Assembly (NCBI GenBank): GCA_025201375.1
Contig: JAIWZP010000103.1
Coordinates: 1-21,948 of the forward strand
Length of the DNA: 21,948 bases
Source: Gongronella butleri
Lineage: Eukaryota; Mucoromycota; Mucoromycetes; Mucorales; Cunninghamellaceae
Direction of reading: 5' to 3'
The notes under the pieces were generated by a model. That model was not told the origin of the DNA. It did not search any database and saw nothing but the letters and a program-made list of their open reading frames with translations. Positions 1-10,347 of the stretch are shown one piece after another. Within the stretch, counting starts at the first letter, position 1; each line of letters begins with the position of its first letter. A program made the translations under genes and the position numbers.

Positions 1-1577
1 TTTTGCCTGACGGCAAATTCGATTTTCCACCTCTGCCAGGTGCCATTGGTTGGATATCAAGCATTCTGGTTTGACCAGACGCACGGCAAAATCACTCCCG
101 AACCTGCCAATCATGTTCCCGAATAATATTGATCGCCCCTTTTCGTCCAAAAAAGGCATTGGCTGACGTATGATATTTCTGAAGAATGACTAAGCTGCAC
201 AGACGCAAGTTCTTGATTTCAAGTACGCAAACAGCAGTGAATCCAACCGCATTCTGCGAAAAAAAACAATTCGCTCCTTACACGAGGATCGTCCATCGTT
301 TTATCAGTCAGACGTAGTCAAGGGAGCGCCAGGCTTTCATTTGAGCCCACTCAGCCATCTCTAGGTCGCGCAGATGGCGACCAACAGCCAAAATTAAAAA
401 CGGACAAACTTCGTGGATGATCCCCTGGCTAACTTTCGAAAATCAAAAAAGGTCGTTCGATGGCCGCGAAACTTGGAGGGTAGCAGGATCGTGATGCCCA
501 CTTTTTTTTTTTGTGTGGGGGTGACCGGCGGTCAACCTGGCCGTCGTGGAGAAAACGGACAAAGGAGCGCAAAAAGCAGTGTTATTTTGAATTGCATGGA
601 AAGACAAAGTGACCTGCGAAGGCGCCTGAAATCACGGACACTCGCGCACATCAACCGCGCGCGTATGTGGATGCCTGTAATCACAAAGAAAGATGCACTT
701 GACGCGGCTTCGGACGCGTCAAAGAGGACACATTTCGAGGGTCGTTTTCGACGCGTCACGACGCGCCAACAAGTGCCGTCAGCAAACCCGCAGTTGTATG
801 TCAAAAACTCTTGCAAATTCTCTTTCAAGACACGTTGAGTTTCGTGTCCAGCATATCTCCTTTTTCAAACCACGGCAGTTTGAAAAGTTCGTCTCCAGCA
901 TATAAAAGCGCGATTTTCTCGACTCCCACTGCATAGAATTCAGTGATCTTGGTCCCGTGGGGAGCCGTCGTAGGCGCACAGCTACCCTGCAAATTTGGAG
1001 GGAATCGGCACACCTCGACACTTTTTCTCAAAAATCAGGCCATGTCTCATGCAAAAAGTTCAATTTGGATTTTCTCGTCATGGAAGCACCCTAACGATAC
1101 GAGCGAGATCTCAAATCAATTCTTACGTGAAATGTCATCTATTTACGTCTTGGCAAACAGCAATTGCACAAAGGAGAGGTGCTTGTAAAATAAAAAGACT
1201 TTGAGGGATATAAGTGGCATTTGCGCTTGAATTAAAAATGCTGTGCCCGCAAAACACGCCAGGGAGCACAGCTAGCCTGTTCTAGAGACTTTTTGCTAGA
1301 GCTGCGGTAGTGCACCTCGCGTCCATATGTCCCAAAAGCACCTACCTTTGTGCTCGACGCCTATTTTCACAGATGCCACGCATGTCAATCAGGCGCATGG
1401 GTCAAGCATTTCACGGCAATCATGGGAAGTGTATCCAAGAGCTTAAGACCGAGAGGCAGGCGGCTAGGAAAAGGATAATGAAATACCCATTTGGTGTTCA
1501 AGGCGCTATGACTTCTAGATGCGCGATCGTAGATGCTTTCTTGATGGTATGCGGGTCTGACGGGATGCCCTTGGTAA

Positions 1578-1637
1578 CGCACCGACCTGAGGAGAAGCAA
1601 TTGGTGGCGCGTCGACCTGACGACGAGCAATTGCTGT
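1578..1637. repeat. 30-bp imperfect tandem duplication
   Basis: Two adjacent 30-nt units (1578-1607 and 1608-1637) share the core cgacctga, then gcaattg. They differ at a handful of positions. The core gcaattggtgg recurs at about 1868-1878, so the unit belongs to the wider degenerate repeat family of this region. Confidence 0.7.
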
Positions 1638-1904
1638 CATATGTCGGCCTCGGGATTTCTTGAAAATCATTCAAATATCAAAAACGTGCTCAATTTTTCT
1701 CTACCATGAGTGCTTGATTACTGGTGCGTCAGCCTCGCCAGTGATGATCAATGCCGCAGCGGCTGCGGGATGTCTTGAAAAGCAGCATAAAGTGAGAAAA
1801 ACACGTGACAGCTCGATTTTTCGCTACCATTGATGCTTGATTGGTGGCGTGCCGGTCTGATCAGGAGCAATTGGTGGCTCGCCGGCCGCGAGATGCCTTT
1901 GAAA
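1625..1904. repeat. Degenerate ~115-120-bp tandem repeat
   Basis: The block gagcaattg...gggatttcttgaaaa (from 1625), then acgtg...ctcaatttttctctacc and gatgcttgatt-like text, is followed by a second copy (from 1745, with gggatgtcttgaaaa near 1767 and gctcgatttttcgctacc near 1811). A third partial copy starts at about 1865 (gagatgcctttgaaa near 1890). The spacing of the shared blocks is about 115-122 bp. The copies are clearly diverged, which suggests an old satellite or duplicated mobile-element end. I do not recognise the family. Confidence 0.6.
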
Positions 1905-2177
1905 TCTTCCAAGTAAAAGGTCACGTCAGTGTTTTTCATCGATTTTTACTTGAGAGCCTTGGAATGGCAGATTTTTGATTTGCAAATTTTATGCCAATTA
2001 GTTATTCTGGCCACTGGAATGCACGTTTCGTTCACATTTCTGGCCCGACGTTTGACGATGGTCCGCGTTTTCAATTTTCCGCGGTGGTCGGATGGCACAA
2101 TTCAAAGAAAGATGTGCAGCATGTGCTGAAATTAATGTCAGAAAATTAGTTATTGTGATTGAAAGGGTAACTACATA

Positions 2178-3290
2178 TTATAATACACGAATTGCCAAAG
2201 CGAGATGCGTTTTACGCCGTTTGATTGTCAGTTGATCGTTTTCCTCGCTGTCAGAGGCCGTGAAAGCATTTTTCTCTGCGAATTCTTTTTCGCATTGCCA
2301 CACAAATGGTGATTTCGTGGAAAAAAGAACGTCCAGCTCCTCGAGTGTTCTTCCGGCTGTTTCTGAATAGAATGGCCAGATGATAGGGATGCTGACGGCA
2401 TTGAAAATGGCAAAAATGATGAACGTGAGCCAGCCAATGTTGGCAATCGCAGGCGGTGTGATCTCCATCACAAGAGCATTGCCAATGCTCCAGCTAACAA
2501 CGGACCACGCACCACCCTTGGCACGCACCTTGGTAGGGTAGATCTCAGTCTGCGTTGAAAAAAAAAGAAAGAGCGTCAGCTTTTCATTTTTTTTTGTTAT
2601 ACACATAGCATCATCCATGGAAAACGCGCTTACAGGGTATAGCCAAGGCACAGTGAGCCATGTGGTGCCGAAGAACGCGGTGTAAACAAAGGTGAAGACA
2701 GTGGCGCCAATGCCGCAGCCCAATGGATTCATGTTGAAGATCTCGGGCTTGATCAAGATGCCCATCAGCAACAAGGAGTACCTTGGCCAACGGCACCATG
2801 GTAGAGTGTGAAGTGCCGGCCCCACTTGTCCAGCGTGAACACGGCAATGAGCGTGCTGAGCATGTAGGACACGTCATTCAGACCAGAAAGCAATTGAGAC
2901 GTTGACGATGAGAAACCAGCCACTTGGAAAATCTTGGGCGCATACACAGTGATCTACAAAAGAACGGATGAGCCGGCAGATCACCAGAATCGATGCAAGG
3001 CATCGCGAAAATCCTCATAAAACGGACGCAAATGCGGTTCTTTTTGTTGTTTTATGTTTTTACAATGCCAATGCCCTCCTGGATGATTTGCAGCCAGATG
3101 GACAGATGGACGCGACGAGGAATGTTAAGGTGATCGACCTTGTAAAGCATGCTGAGGTAGCCGGGCTCGCCCTCAGCGCGCCTCGACTCGACGTTTTCCA
3201 CGATGACCTTAAATTCTTCCTGCGCAGCAGGATGTTTGGGATCGCCACCGCCACGCAAAGCGGCAATGATCACAGCGATCCCTAAAGGCT
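2178..3290 (-). pseudogene. Decayed MFS sugar transporter (C-terminal part)
   Basis: This is the C-terminal two thirds of a fungal sugar/lactose-permease-like major facilitator that would act in the plasma membrane. Three coding pieces are visible on the minus strand. About 3282-3064 carries AALRGG, the EFKVIVENVES block and SMLYKVDHLNIPRRV. 2953-2634 carries VYAPKIFQVAGF, LDKWGR and then FVYTAFFGTTWLTVPWLYP. 2549-2178 carries TEIYPTKVRAKGG, the PFYSETAGRTLEELDVLF motif and a polar tail. Introns at 2954-3063 and 2550-2633 have normal GT-AG ends and keep the frame. Two defects argue for a pseudogene: the N-terminal six-helix bundle is not found upstream of 3290, and the frame shifts by one base near 2779-2783, between GAVGQG and LLLMGIL. 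The usual QQxxGIN motif also reads QEGIGI. A sequencing error could explain the frameshift but not the missing 5' part. Confidence 0.8.
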
Positions 3291-3696
3291 AACTCGCCAA
3301 AAACTCGAAGCGATATCCCCAAACCACAAGCGCTTTTACCGTGTTTAGCCACTGTTTCATTTGAGGTGACTCCGCGCCGGGGCGCTCAGCCGTTGCTGCT
3401 GTACGAGACCAAATGGTGGTACTGTAACTTTACTCCCTTTACGCCTACCGTATGTAACTGGCGCGTCCTCAGAAACTTGCTCATCTGGTCCCAAGTATGG
3501 ACCAGTTGATGAAAACCCCAATTCTTCAGCGGTGTTAATTTTTTTCGCGAATCGGAATACTCAGTCTTGAGAAATCTCGAGATTCGTGTTTGCTAGTGAA
3601 AACCCAGCGCCAAAATAATATTTTACGCGTTTCTCCTGACGAACCTGACCGTATGGCTCCAAATTTAGATCAATGAATAGTCGACTCAGGGCGCCG

Positions 3697-3732
<36 letters not shown>

Positions 3733-4258
3733 GAATCAGATCACTCAGTCTTGCGAAATCTCAAGATTCGTGTTTTGACAAGTCATCCAAAGGGCAAAAA
3801 AAAAAAAAAGGTTTTAATCTTTTTATGTCGAAAAATAGTCTAACCGCTGGCTTTCCTACGTATTCACAAAAGTTCCAATCTTTCTGCAGCCAAATTTATA
3901 TACAGGTCAGGCCAAAAGTAACGGGAAATCCACGAAAATGTACAAAATGGATTAATTAGGAATGACTGGCGCGACAATGGTTGACACCCATCGTTGCCAA
4001 TTTGTGACATTTGATCCTCGATGACATGAGCACAACTAGCTTGAAGTAAAAATTGCCCTCAAAGGAGAAATAATGGAAAAATTTACTTTAAAGGGGCCGT
4101 AGATGACATTAAAGCCCGTGTTGCGCTTTCTCTCTCAATTTTTTTTCCTTCGACATTTGCTTTTCGCGGATTGCTACCTTTTCTTTTTTCATCATGGGAA
4201 ACAATTACATTCTACATTGGGTTTATATCAGAAAAATGGCAAAAACGAGTGATGATTT
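3291..4258. other. Intergenic, AT-rich, repeat-bearing
   Basis: I see no gene here. The stretch holds the 45-bp direct repeat, a 30-T run (3701-3730), and at about 3900-3926 a string (caggtcaggccaaaagtaac) that resembles the outer end of a Tc1/mariner element next to TA dinucleotides. A minus-strand segment at about 3335-3372 has an ESP-like reading that might be a relic of the transporter's missing 5' part, but the sequence above it is not membrane-like. Confidence 0.5.
3547..3775. repeat. 45-bp direct repeat pair with inverted ends
   Basis: Copies at 3547-3591 and 3731-3775 match at about 40 of 45 positions. Each follows a T-run, opens with gcgaatc and closes with gattcg, so each unit has short complementary ends that could form a stem. 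The second copy follows a 30-T tract. They could be ends of a small non-autonomous element or a recently duplicated spacer. Confidence 0.65.
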
Positions 4259-7200
4259 TCATTTGACGGCTTTGAGCACGGGTTTGGGAATATCGAGCAA
4301 GGGGTACAGTTGGTCGCGGATGGGCCTGAGATCCGTGAGGTCGGTCGTGGCCCAATCTGTGGTTTCGAGGAGTTCCTCGGCTTCGAATGCACCTGGATGC
4401 AGTTGAATCGCTGTTTCGTCGTTGATATCGCCGTCATCGAGCAGCGACAGGTAGCCAAAAAGCTGGTCGGCAGCCTCAACGCGGACACGAGGGTACGCGT
4501 GCAGCAGGTAGGCGAGCAATTGCTGCAGACTGCGTGTTTTGACGGGCTGGGTGCCGGGTAGCCAGATCAGGCCCACATAAATCTTGATGGCGGCAAGCAG
4601 CTTCTTGACGTTGCGTGTGCGCAGCGTCTCCTTGCGCAGGCAGTTGAACAGCTTGTTGTGGAGCGCCGAGCTCGAGGCATGGACGCGCGCACCCAGACCA
4701 GACTCGTAAACCAGGCCCAAAACATCCATGAGCGGCAGTGTCACGCGATCCTGCTTGTCGTACGCGGCAAAAATGGCCACAAACGTGTTCAGTACGTCCT
4801 CGAGGGCACTCCCTTGCTGCTGCTGCGCCGCCGCCTCCATATACGCCAGCAGCGACGCGCTTGCGTGCCTCACAAGCGACTCGGTTAGTGCACCAGCACT
4901 TGCAACCAGGCCCGTCAAAAGTTCAAATCGGTAAGCGTCCAATGCCAAGCATTCGACAATCACAGGGTATAGCTCACTGGGCTGACCAAATTCGAGGTCG
5001 CTTTAAAAAAAAGTCAAAATGCCAATTTTTCTTCTTCTTTTCAATTTTACCTTGTGATGATTGTCGTCAATTCCTCCACATTTGCAATGTCGAGGACCGG
5101 CGTTGCCAAGAGTCGAAGAAGAACTTTGCCAGCGAGCTCGCGGACGCGGTCAATGCGTTCAACAGATTGTTTCAAAAGCGCCGCTACGAGTCGTGTTGCC
5201 GTGTCGCTGCTGATCTTGGCGGCATCGAGATGCGCGAGTCGAGGGATATAGTCGCCAATGCACTCCATGCATGCACTGCGCACCCACGAGCCAACGTCGC
5301 CTCTCTGGTCCGTGCTGTAGTCTTTTAATCCGTTCTCCAGTGTCATCACGACATATTGGTGATCTTCGTCCGACATGCCATTCAAAATCGTGGTATCGTC
5401 TAATTGCCTGAGTAAACCGCCGAGACTCACAATGGCATTGCGTTTTGATTCGGGATCATTAGCGTGGTGTTCCGCCTAAAAAAAAAAAAAGTCAGTGGGG
5501 AAGCCCATGGACGCGCTTATTTCTTCTTCTTTTTTTTTTTTTTTTTTTTTTTTACTTGGACTTTGGATGCGAGGCCCAATTTGTAAACGACGTCGTGCAG
5601 CCACGCGTAACGGTCGGGCGTGTTGTAATCAATTGTGCCGAGGGTAAGCGCGTAGCCACGACGGGCGTAAATCATGAGCGAAATGTCAATCTTTTTGAGG
5701 TGGGCGTCGAGTTCGGCGCGTGTCATCCCGTATGCTTGCGTCAAAGCCGCATACGCGTCGACAGCACATTGCTGCACTTGCTCTTCCTTGCGCTCGAGCG
5801 ACGAAAGCACCACTTGCTTCCATGACGCGAGAACGGCGTCCGTGGCGGGGAATTGCGTGCGCGCAAGGTGGCCCACGAGCTGACAAAGAGCTTCGCGGAT
5901 GTGCTCGGACCCAAATGTCGTTAGCGACTTTGGCGGGCACGCCGCAATAATGTCGGCAAGCAACTAAAAAAGAAAAAAAAAAAAAACGTCAGACTATTGC
6001 AAAGCGCACTTTTTGACACTTTTCGTATTTTTACCGTGGTGAGCTCCGGATGGGCGTGCCAGAGGGCGTCTTGCTGTTGCTGCTGGCGTGTTTCATGCAA
6101 CGCGAGGCACATTTCGCTCAGCGCCAACAAGGCACCGTGCGCAATTTGCATATCCTTGGACGTAGCCAAGGGGATCTAAAAAAAAAAAGAGAGTTTCTGT
6201 CAAGCTCGTGGGGATCAAGAGGGCAACGAGCGGCGCGTTTTTACCATGTAGGGAATGGCTTCGCGGATAAAATAATCAGGATCGAGCGGCACAAGCGCAT
6301 ACAGTGTCTTTGACGCAAGCACACGCATGACCTTGTCCCAATGCTTGGCCGTCTCGTTTAAAAGGTGTCGAATCAGATGGTATCGATAGCTGTCAAATCT
6401 AAAAAAAAAAAGAAATAGCGATCAGACAAACATGCCTTCCTCCCTTTTTTTTTTTTTTTTTTTTTTTTCTTTTTTACCGTGCGATGGCGACGGCGACATT
6501 CATGAATGCATTGTTGCGATTTCCAATGGAAAAGTAGTCTGCAAGTTGGATGATATCAATGCCATGGGGGAAGATGCCTTGGCGGCCGACATTTTCCTGG
6601 AAAGCGGCGCTCGAGGCGCGGCGCACATTGACCTCGCGGTCAAAGACGGTGGCCACGATGAGGTTTGGCGCGAGCTTGTGGACATGCGGGGTCATGATGT
6701 CGGCGGCATAGGCACGTGCAAACGACCAGCACACGTAGCAGGCCGCGTCGCGTACGTGAGCGCCAATGGAGTGCGAACCGCGCTTCAGGTCGAATTTCAA
6801 TGCCAGGTTGATCCAACCAAGCGTGTGGTCCAAATGTGCCGGCAAAAGCAACCCGCGCCGCGCAAGTTCCGCAATGGCAAGCGACACGCCATGCCACGTG
6901 CTGTCCGACACCGCCGACATGTCTAATTGTCCGTCTTGGTTCGTAAACGTGTTTTCTTCAAACAATTCAAGCAGCGACCCCACCACATCTTGTGCAAGCT
7001 CCTCGGGCAGCCGCTGTGTGATCCGTCCCATCCCTTTGGCCGCCGACCACCGCACAATGGTGTCCTAAGAAACGAAAGAAATCGACATGAAATGGCTCTC
7101 CTTTTTTTCTCCACTGTTGCTTTCCCGTCTTTTTTACCTTGTCGCGGAGCCCGGTGAAGAGCAAATCAAGGATGGTTTCGACATTTTCTGGGATTTCCTC

Positions 7201-8467
7201 GTCGTCATCATCATTTTCAATGCCTGTTCTATCGGGGTCATTGGGTGCAACCGTCACCATGGACGAGGATGTGTGCGGGGCGTCCAGATTGCCGCGCAGA
7301 GACCGATGGCCACGCTGGTAACGCCATGATGCGATCTTTGGCTTTAAATACGCGAGACCCACGCGCTGCGTCAACTTGACGCGCAGCTTGCGGATCACAG
7401 CATTGGACGTGTGCTTTGCAAACACGTCGTCCATCGTCAGAAGCGGCAAAACATGGTCATCCAGCGTCGGGAAAAGCACATCGCGCTCAGTCACTTGGTA
7501 CAAATAGCACAAACTCGTCAAAATGCCGGTTGTCTATATAAAAGCAAGCAAACACGACGCGTCAACTCTTATTTTTTGCTCTCTCGGGGCGTGAATTGCG
7601 ATGACTTACCTCAAACACGTCGGCATCCGCAGTAAGACGCGCTTTGCACCATTGCAAATAGGGCAAAAGATGTTGCGAATGGACGTCGCGTCTGCTGATA
7701 AGCCTGGCCACAAGGAGACTGGCTCCTTCGCGTTCCTTGCCGGTGGAACACAGATATCGCTTGCACAGGCACAACAAATTGTCGACGAGCGACGCCTTTG
7801 TGTCGCCACTGTCCACTTTTTGCAGGTCAAATGGAATCATGCAGATCAATGACAGCCAGATGAAGCTGACGAACCGGATTTCCCAGTACGACGCCACCGC
7901 CCCGTCAATCCCATTCAAAAACGAGAACACGGGCTCCAGATCCGTTACCTCGTGCGACATGAATTTCACTAAAAGAAAAGAAAATTGACATGAGACGCGT
8001 CCCTTTTCTCCATGATTTGCGCGTCGCGTGCCGTCATCCCTGGCCCTCCATGGTCCCTTGGCCCAATGCCCATTTTTTTTTTTTTACCAATGGTCTTGTA
8101 GCCACGCGTCTTGGTCAAAAGATACAGGAACCGAAATGCAGGCAAAAGGGTGTCAAAGTCGATGTTTTCTTGATGGTGCAGGACCGCTTGGCGCAAATAC
8201 GTCATAATAGGATCAACGAGACCCTCGAGGTATGGATCCAGCAGGTGGGCTTGCTCTTGGTACTCATCGAGCTATAGAAATAAGGGGGAAAAAGTGTCAA
8301 AAATGCAGCAAAAGAAGAAAAAAGTATCTTACCATAGTGGCAAGACGTGCCACTTGAGCTGTCTTGTCGTCTAGAGGAGCATGCGCATCACAGACAACCA
8401 TAAGTGCTGCATGCATGGCCTCTTTGTGCTCAAAGTGGCTCTTTGTGTGCTGCACAGCGTCGTCCAT
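4259..8467 (-). CDS. Tubulin-folding cofactor D (TBCD/Alp1/Cin1 family)
   Basis: Cofactor D is a cytoplasmic HEAT-repeat chaperone that captures beta-tubulin, joins the cofactor C/E complex for alpha/beta dimer assembly, and regulates Arl2-type GTPases. Ten exons join in frame to 1176 aa, near the human length of about 1190: 8467-8333, 8271-8088, 7968-7610, 7533-7138, 7064-6478, 6398-6245, 6175-6035, 5963-5556, 5475-5051 and 5000-4259. Family blocks occur in the right order: [16 protein letters not shown] and [14 protein letters not shown] near the N-terminus, [65 protein letters not shown] and FPHGIDII in the middle, then RGDVGSWVR and the C-terminal [19 protein letters not shown] block. The start at 8467 is the only in-frame ATG before the first conserved exon. 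Introns are 50-80 nt, several with very A-rich starts. No frameshift or missing block was seen. The gene is divergent from the Mpe1 homologue. Confidence 0.97.
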
Positions 8468-8644
8468 GACAAGAAGTAAGCAAAAAAAGGGGGGCAGGGA
8501 AGAAAGAGAGTGAATTCTGGGAATTCAAGGTCCGAATTGACTTGCACTTGAAATGCAAATTTTGGACCTGCCCAATTTCACGACGTCTTTTTTCTCTTCC
8601 GCTTTTTTTTCTTTCACACTTTTTTTTTTTTTCTCGATTGGACC
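8468..8644. promoter_or_regulatory. Divergent promoter between cofactor D and Mpe1
   Basis: Only 177 bp separate the two start codons, so both promoters must lie here or overlap the genes. It contains two close gaattc sites (8512-8526 region) and an imperfect inverted repeat spanning 8529-8568, with outer arms ggtcc and ggacc and inner arms ttgca and tgcaa. T-rich tracts precede the Mpe1 start. I see no clear TATA box. Binding-factor identity is unknown. Confidence 0.6.
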
Positions 8645-10200
8645 ATGTCAGTGATCTATTACAAGTTCAAAGCGGCCAAAGACACAGACTACAAGGTGTT
8701 TACGTTTGACGGCCCGAGCGCGGCCGTGTTTGACGTTAAAAAGGAGATTATCCGTGCCGAGCGCCTCGGCAAGGGTTACGACTTTGATCTGGCGCTGTAC
8801 AATGCCCAAGCGGACGATGGTAAGACTTGCCTAGAGAGAGAGAGAGAAAAAAAAAAAGGGCAAACAAAATAACTCTTTTTTTGTAGAGTATCGAGAGGAT
8901 GCGCATATGATTCCACGTAACACATCCGTGATTTGGCGCCGTCTGCCTGCGGCACGTCCGGGCAAGGGCACGGCATACAGATATGTGCAAGGCGCAGCGC
9001 CAGAGGCACGCGGCATGGTGACCAGCAGCATGCTTAAAGCCGGCCAGGTGCAAACACAGCCTGCTGCAGGCGGACGACATATGGTGCTCAATGCACGCCA
9101 ACAACAACAGCAGCAGCATCGACACGCTCCCCAGCAACCCACCATCACCCCCGCCGGGGTCAATTCGTCCAATTTGCCACAAACGACGCGTCCAAATGCC
9201 TCGCAAGATCCATCCGCCACCAAAGACGGGCCCGAATCAGCAGCCACAGACGATGATTCCGAGGAAGCACGCATTGCCGCCATGTTCCAGCAAGAAACAG
9301 ACCATTGGGGCGCTGTGCAGGAGACAATGGCAGAGTAAGTAAAAGAAAGACAGGAAAAACGTCAAAATCTCATTTTTTGTTTTTTTTTTTCTGTTGTTTT
9401 TCCTGTTTTTTTCTTTTTTTTTTTTTGGTGACAGGCAGCAATATATTCCATATATGAATCGCGGTGGCGCAGGCGGCGCGCAACGCGGTCGTGGCGGTCA
9501 CTTTGCTGGAGGCCCCAATCGGGCATCTGGCGCGCCCAATGGCTCGACAACGGGCGGCAGTGGCAATAATGGCGAATATACCCATCCTCAAAAGGTGCCT
9601 CCCCCTAATTACGTGTGCTACAGGTGCGGCCAAAAGGGCCATTTCATCAATCAATGCCCGACCAACGGCGATCGCGACTATGACCACCATCCACGCATTA
9701 AACGCACCACAGGCATCCCCAAGAGCTTCCTCAAAGTCATTGACGCCCCAGAGAGTGCCGTCAAGTCCGGCACGGGCGGCCTCATGGTCACCCCCACCGG
9801 TGAAATCGTCGTTGCCCAGGCTGACTCGTCTGCATGGAACCAGCACATGGCGCGCGCCGCCACCGCGTCCTCGGGCGACGTCTCCGATTGGTACGACTCG
9901 GTCCCCGTCCCGGATTACCTCCAATGCCCCCTCAGCAAGGATCTGATGCGTGAGGCCTCCATCTCCACTTGCTGCGGCGCTTCCTTTTGCGACGAATGCA
10001 TCCGCAATCACCTCATGGATCACAATTTTACCTGCCCCAATTGCAACCAGCCCGTCCCACAGGGTCTCGATGGCCTCGTCCCAAACACAGAGGTCAGACA
10101 ATGGATTGATCATTATGTCCGCCAATATGCCACTTCATCAAGGCAAAACCAGGATGCACCACCACCACTCGCCTCTCAAGCCCCCGTGGAGACTGTTTAA
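8645..10200 (+). CDS. Mpe1/RBBP6-type 3'-end processing factor
   Basis: Homologues are subunits of the nuclear cleavage and polyadenylation machinery, binding pre-mRNA and the poly(A) signal. Three exons (8645-8819, 8887-9334, 9435-10200) join to 462 aa, close to budding-yeast Mpe1. Order of domains: an N-terminal DWNN ubiquitin-like domain (about residues 1-80, opening MSVIYYKFKAAKD, with FDVKKEII and VIWRRLPAARPGKGTAYRY); a Gln-rich low-complexity linker (about 140-160); an RGG-like Gly-rich stretch; a CCHC zinc knuckle (CYRCGQKGHFINQC, C269, C272, H277, C282); and a C-terminal RING/U-box-like module from C372 (CPLSKDLM, CCGASFCDEC, CPNC). The second RING cysteine is Ser, so this corner is U-box-like. 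Introns are 67 and 100 nt, phases 1 and 2. An aataaa lies 13 nt after the stop. Confidence 0.96.
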
Positions 10201-10347
10201 AAAAAATTCTGAAATAAAAACCACAAATTATTTAAAAAAAGAAAGGAATTAAAATCTACAAAATTAAGGGATAAAAAGGGCGTAAAAATGGGTAAAAGTA
10301 CAAAAAAGCGGGGGGGGGAGTGGCCCTATTTTTTTTTTTTTTTTTTT
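10201..10347. terminator. Convergent 3' ends with poly(A) signal
   Basis: This short A/T-rich spacer separates the tail-to-tail Mpe1 and Rab7 genes. An AATAAA at 10213-10218 is well placed as the Mpe1 poly(A) signal. The T-tract just below 10348 is an A-run on the Rab7 strand immediately after its stop codon. Confidence 0.5.

Larger units (their letters stand above)
1..2177. other. Region without a recognisable gene
   Basis: I found no open frame here that I recognise as a protein family on either strand. The longest frames (413-838 +, 1310-1663 +, 1385-1630 -) have no domain signature. The minus-strand frames over 1385-1939 simply translate the repeats listed separately. A TATA-like string (tataaaag) sits at 901-908, and two ACGCGT hexamers lie at 714-719 and 751-756, but no convincing gene follows them. 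This is probably intergenic or decayed sequence; an unrecognised short or intron-rich gene cannot be excluded. Confidence 0.5.

Noticed and set aside
714..756. Two ACGCGT hexamers as MBF-type cell-cycle boxes
   Set aside because: ACGCGT and GCGTC strings recur elsewhere in the window and no gene follows, so the match is not informative.
3335..3372. ESP-like reading that could be the transporter's missing ESPRWL motif
   Set aside because: The residues after ESP do not fit, and sequence upstream lacks membrane helices, so I could not extend the gene.
4738..5328. 196-codon plus-strand open frame
   Set aside because: It is antisense to conserved cofactor D exons 9 and 10 and crosses an intron; no family resemblance.
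6432..6926. 164-codon plus-strand open frame beginning in poly-Phe
   Set aside because: It is the antisense shadow of cofactor D exon 5 and starts in an intron homopolymer.
9370..10125. 251-codon minus-strand open frame
   Set aside because: Antisense to the zinc knuckle and RING part of the Mpe1 gene, which has clear motifs on the plus strand.
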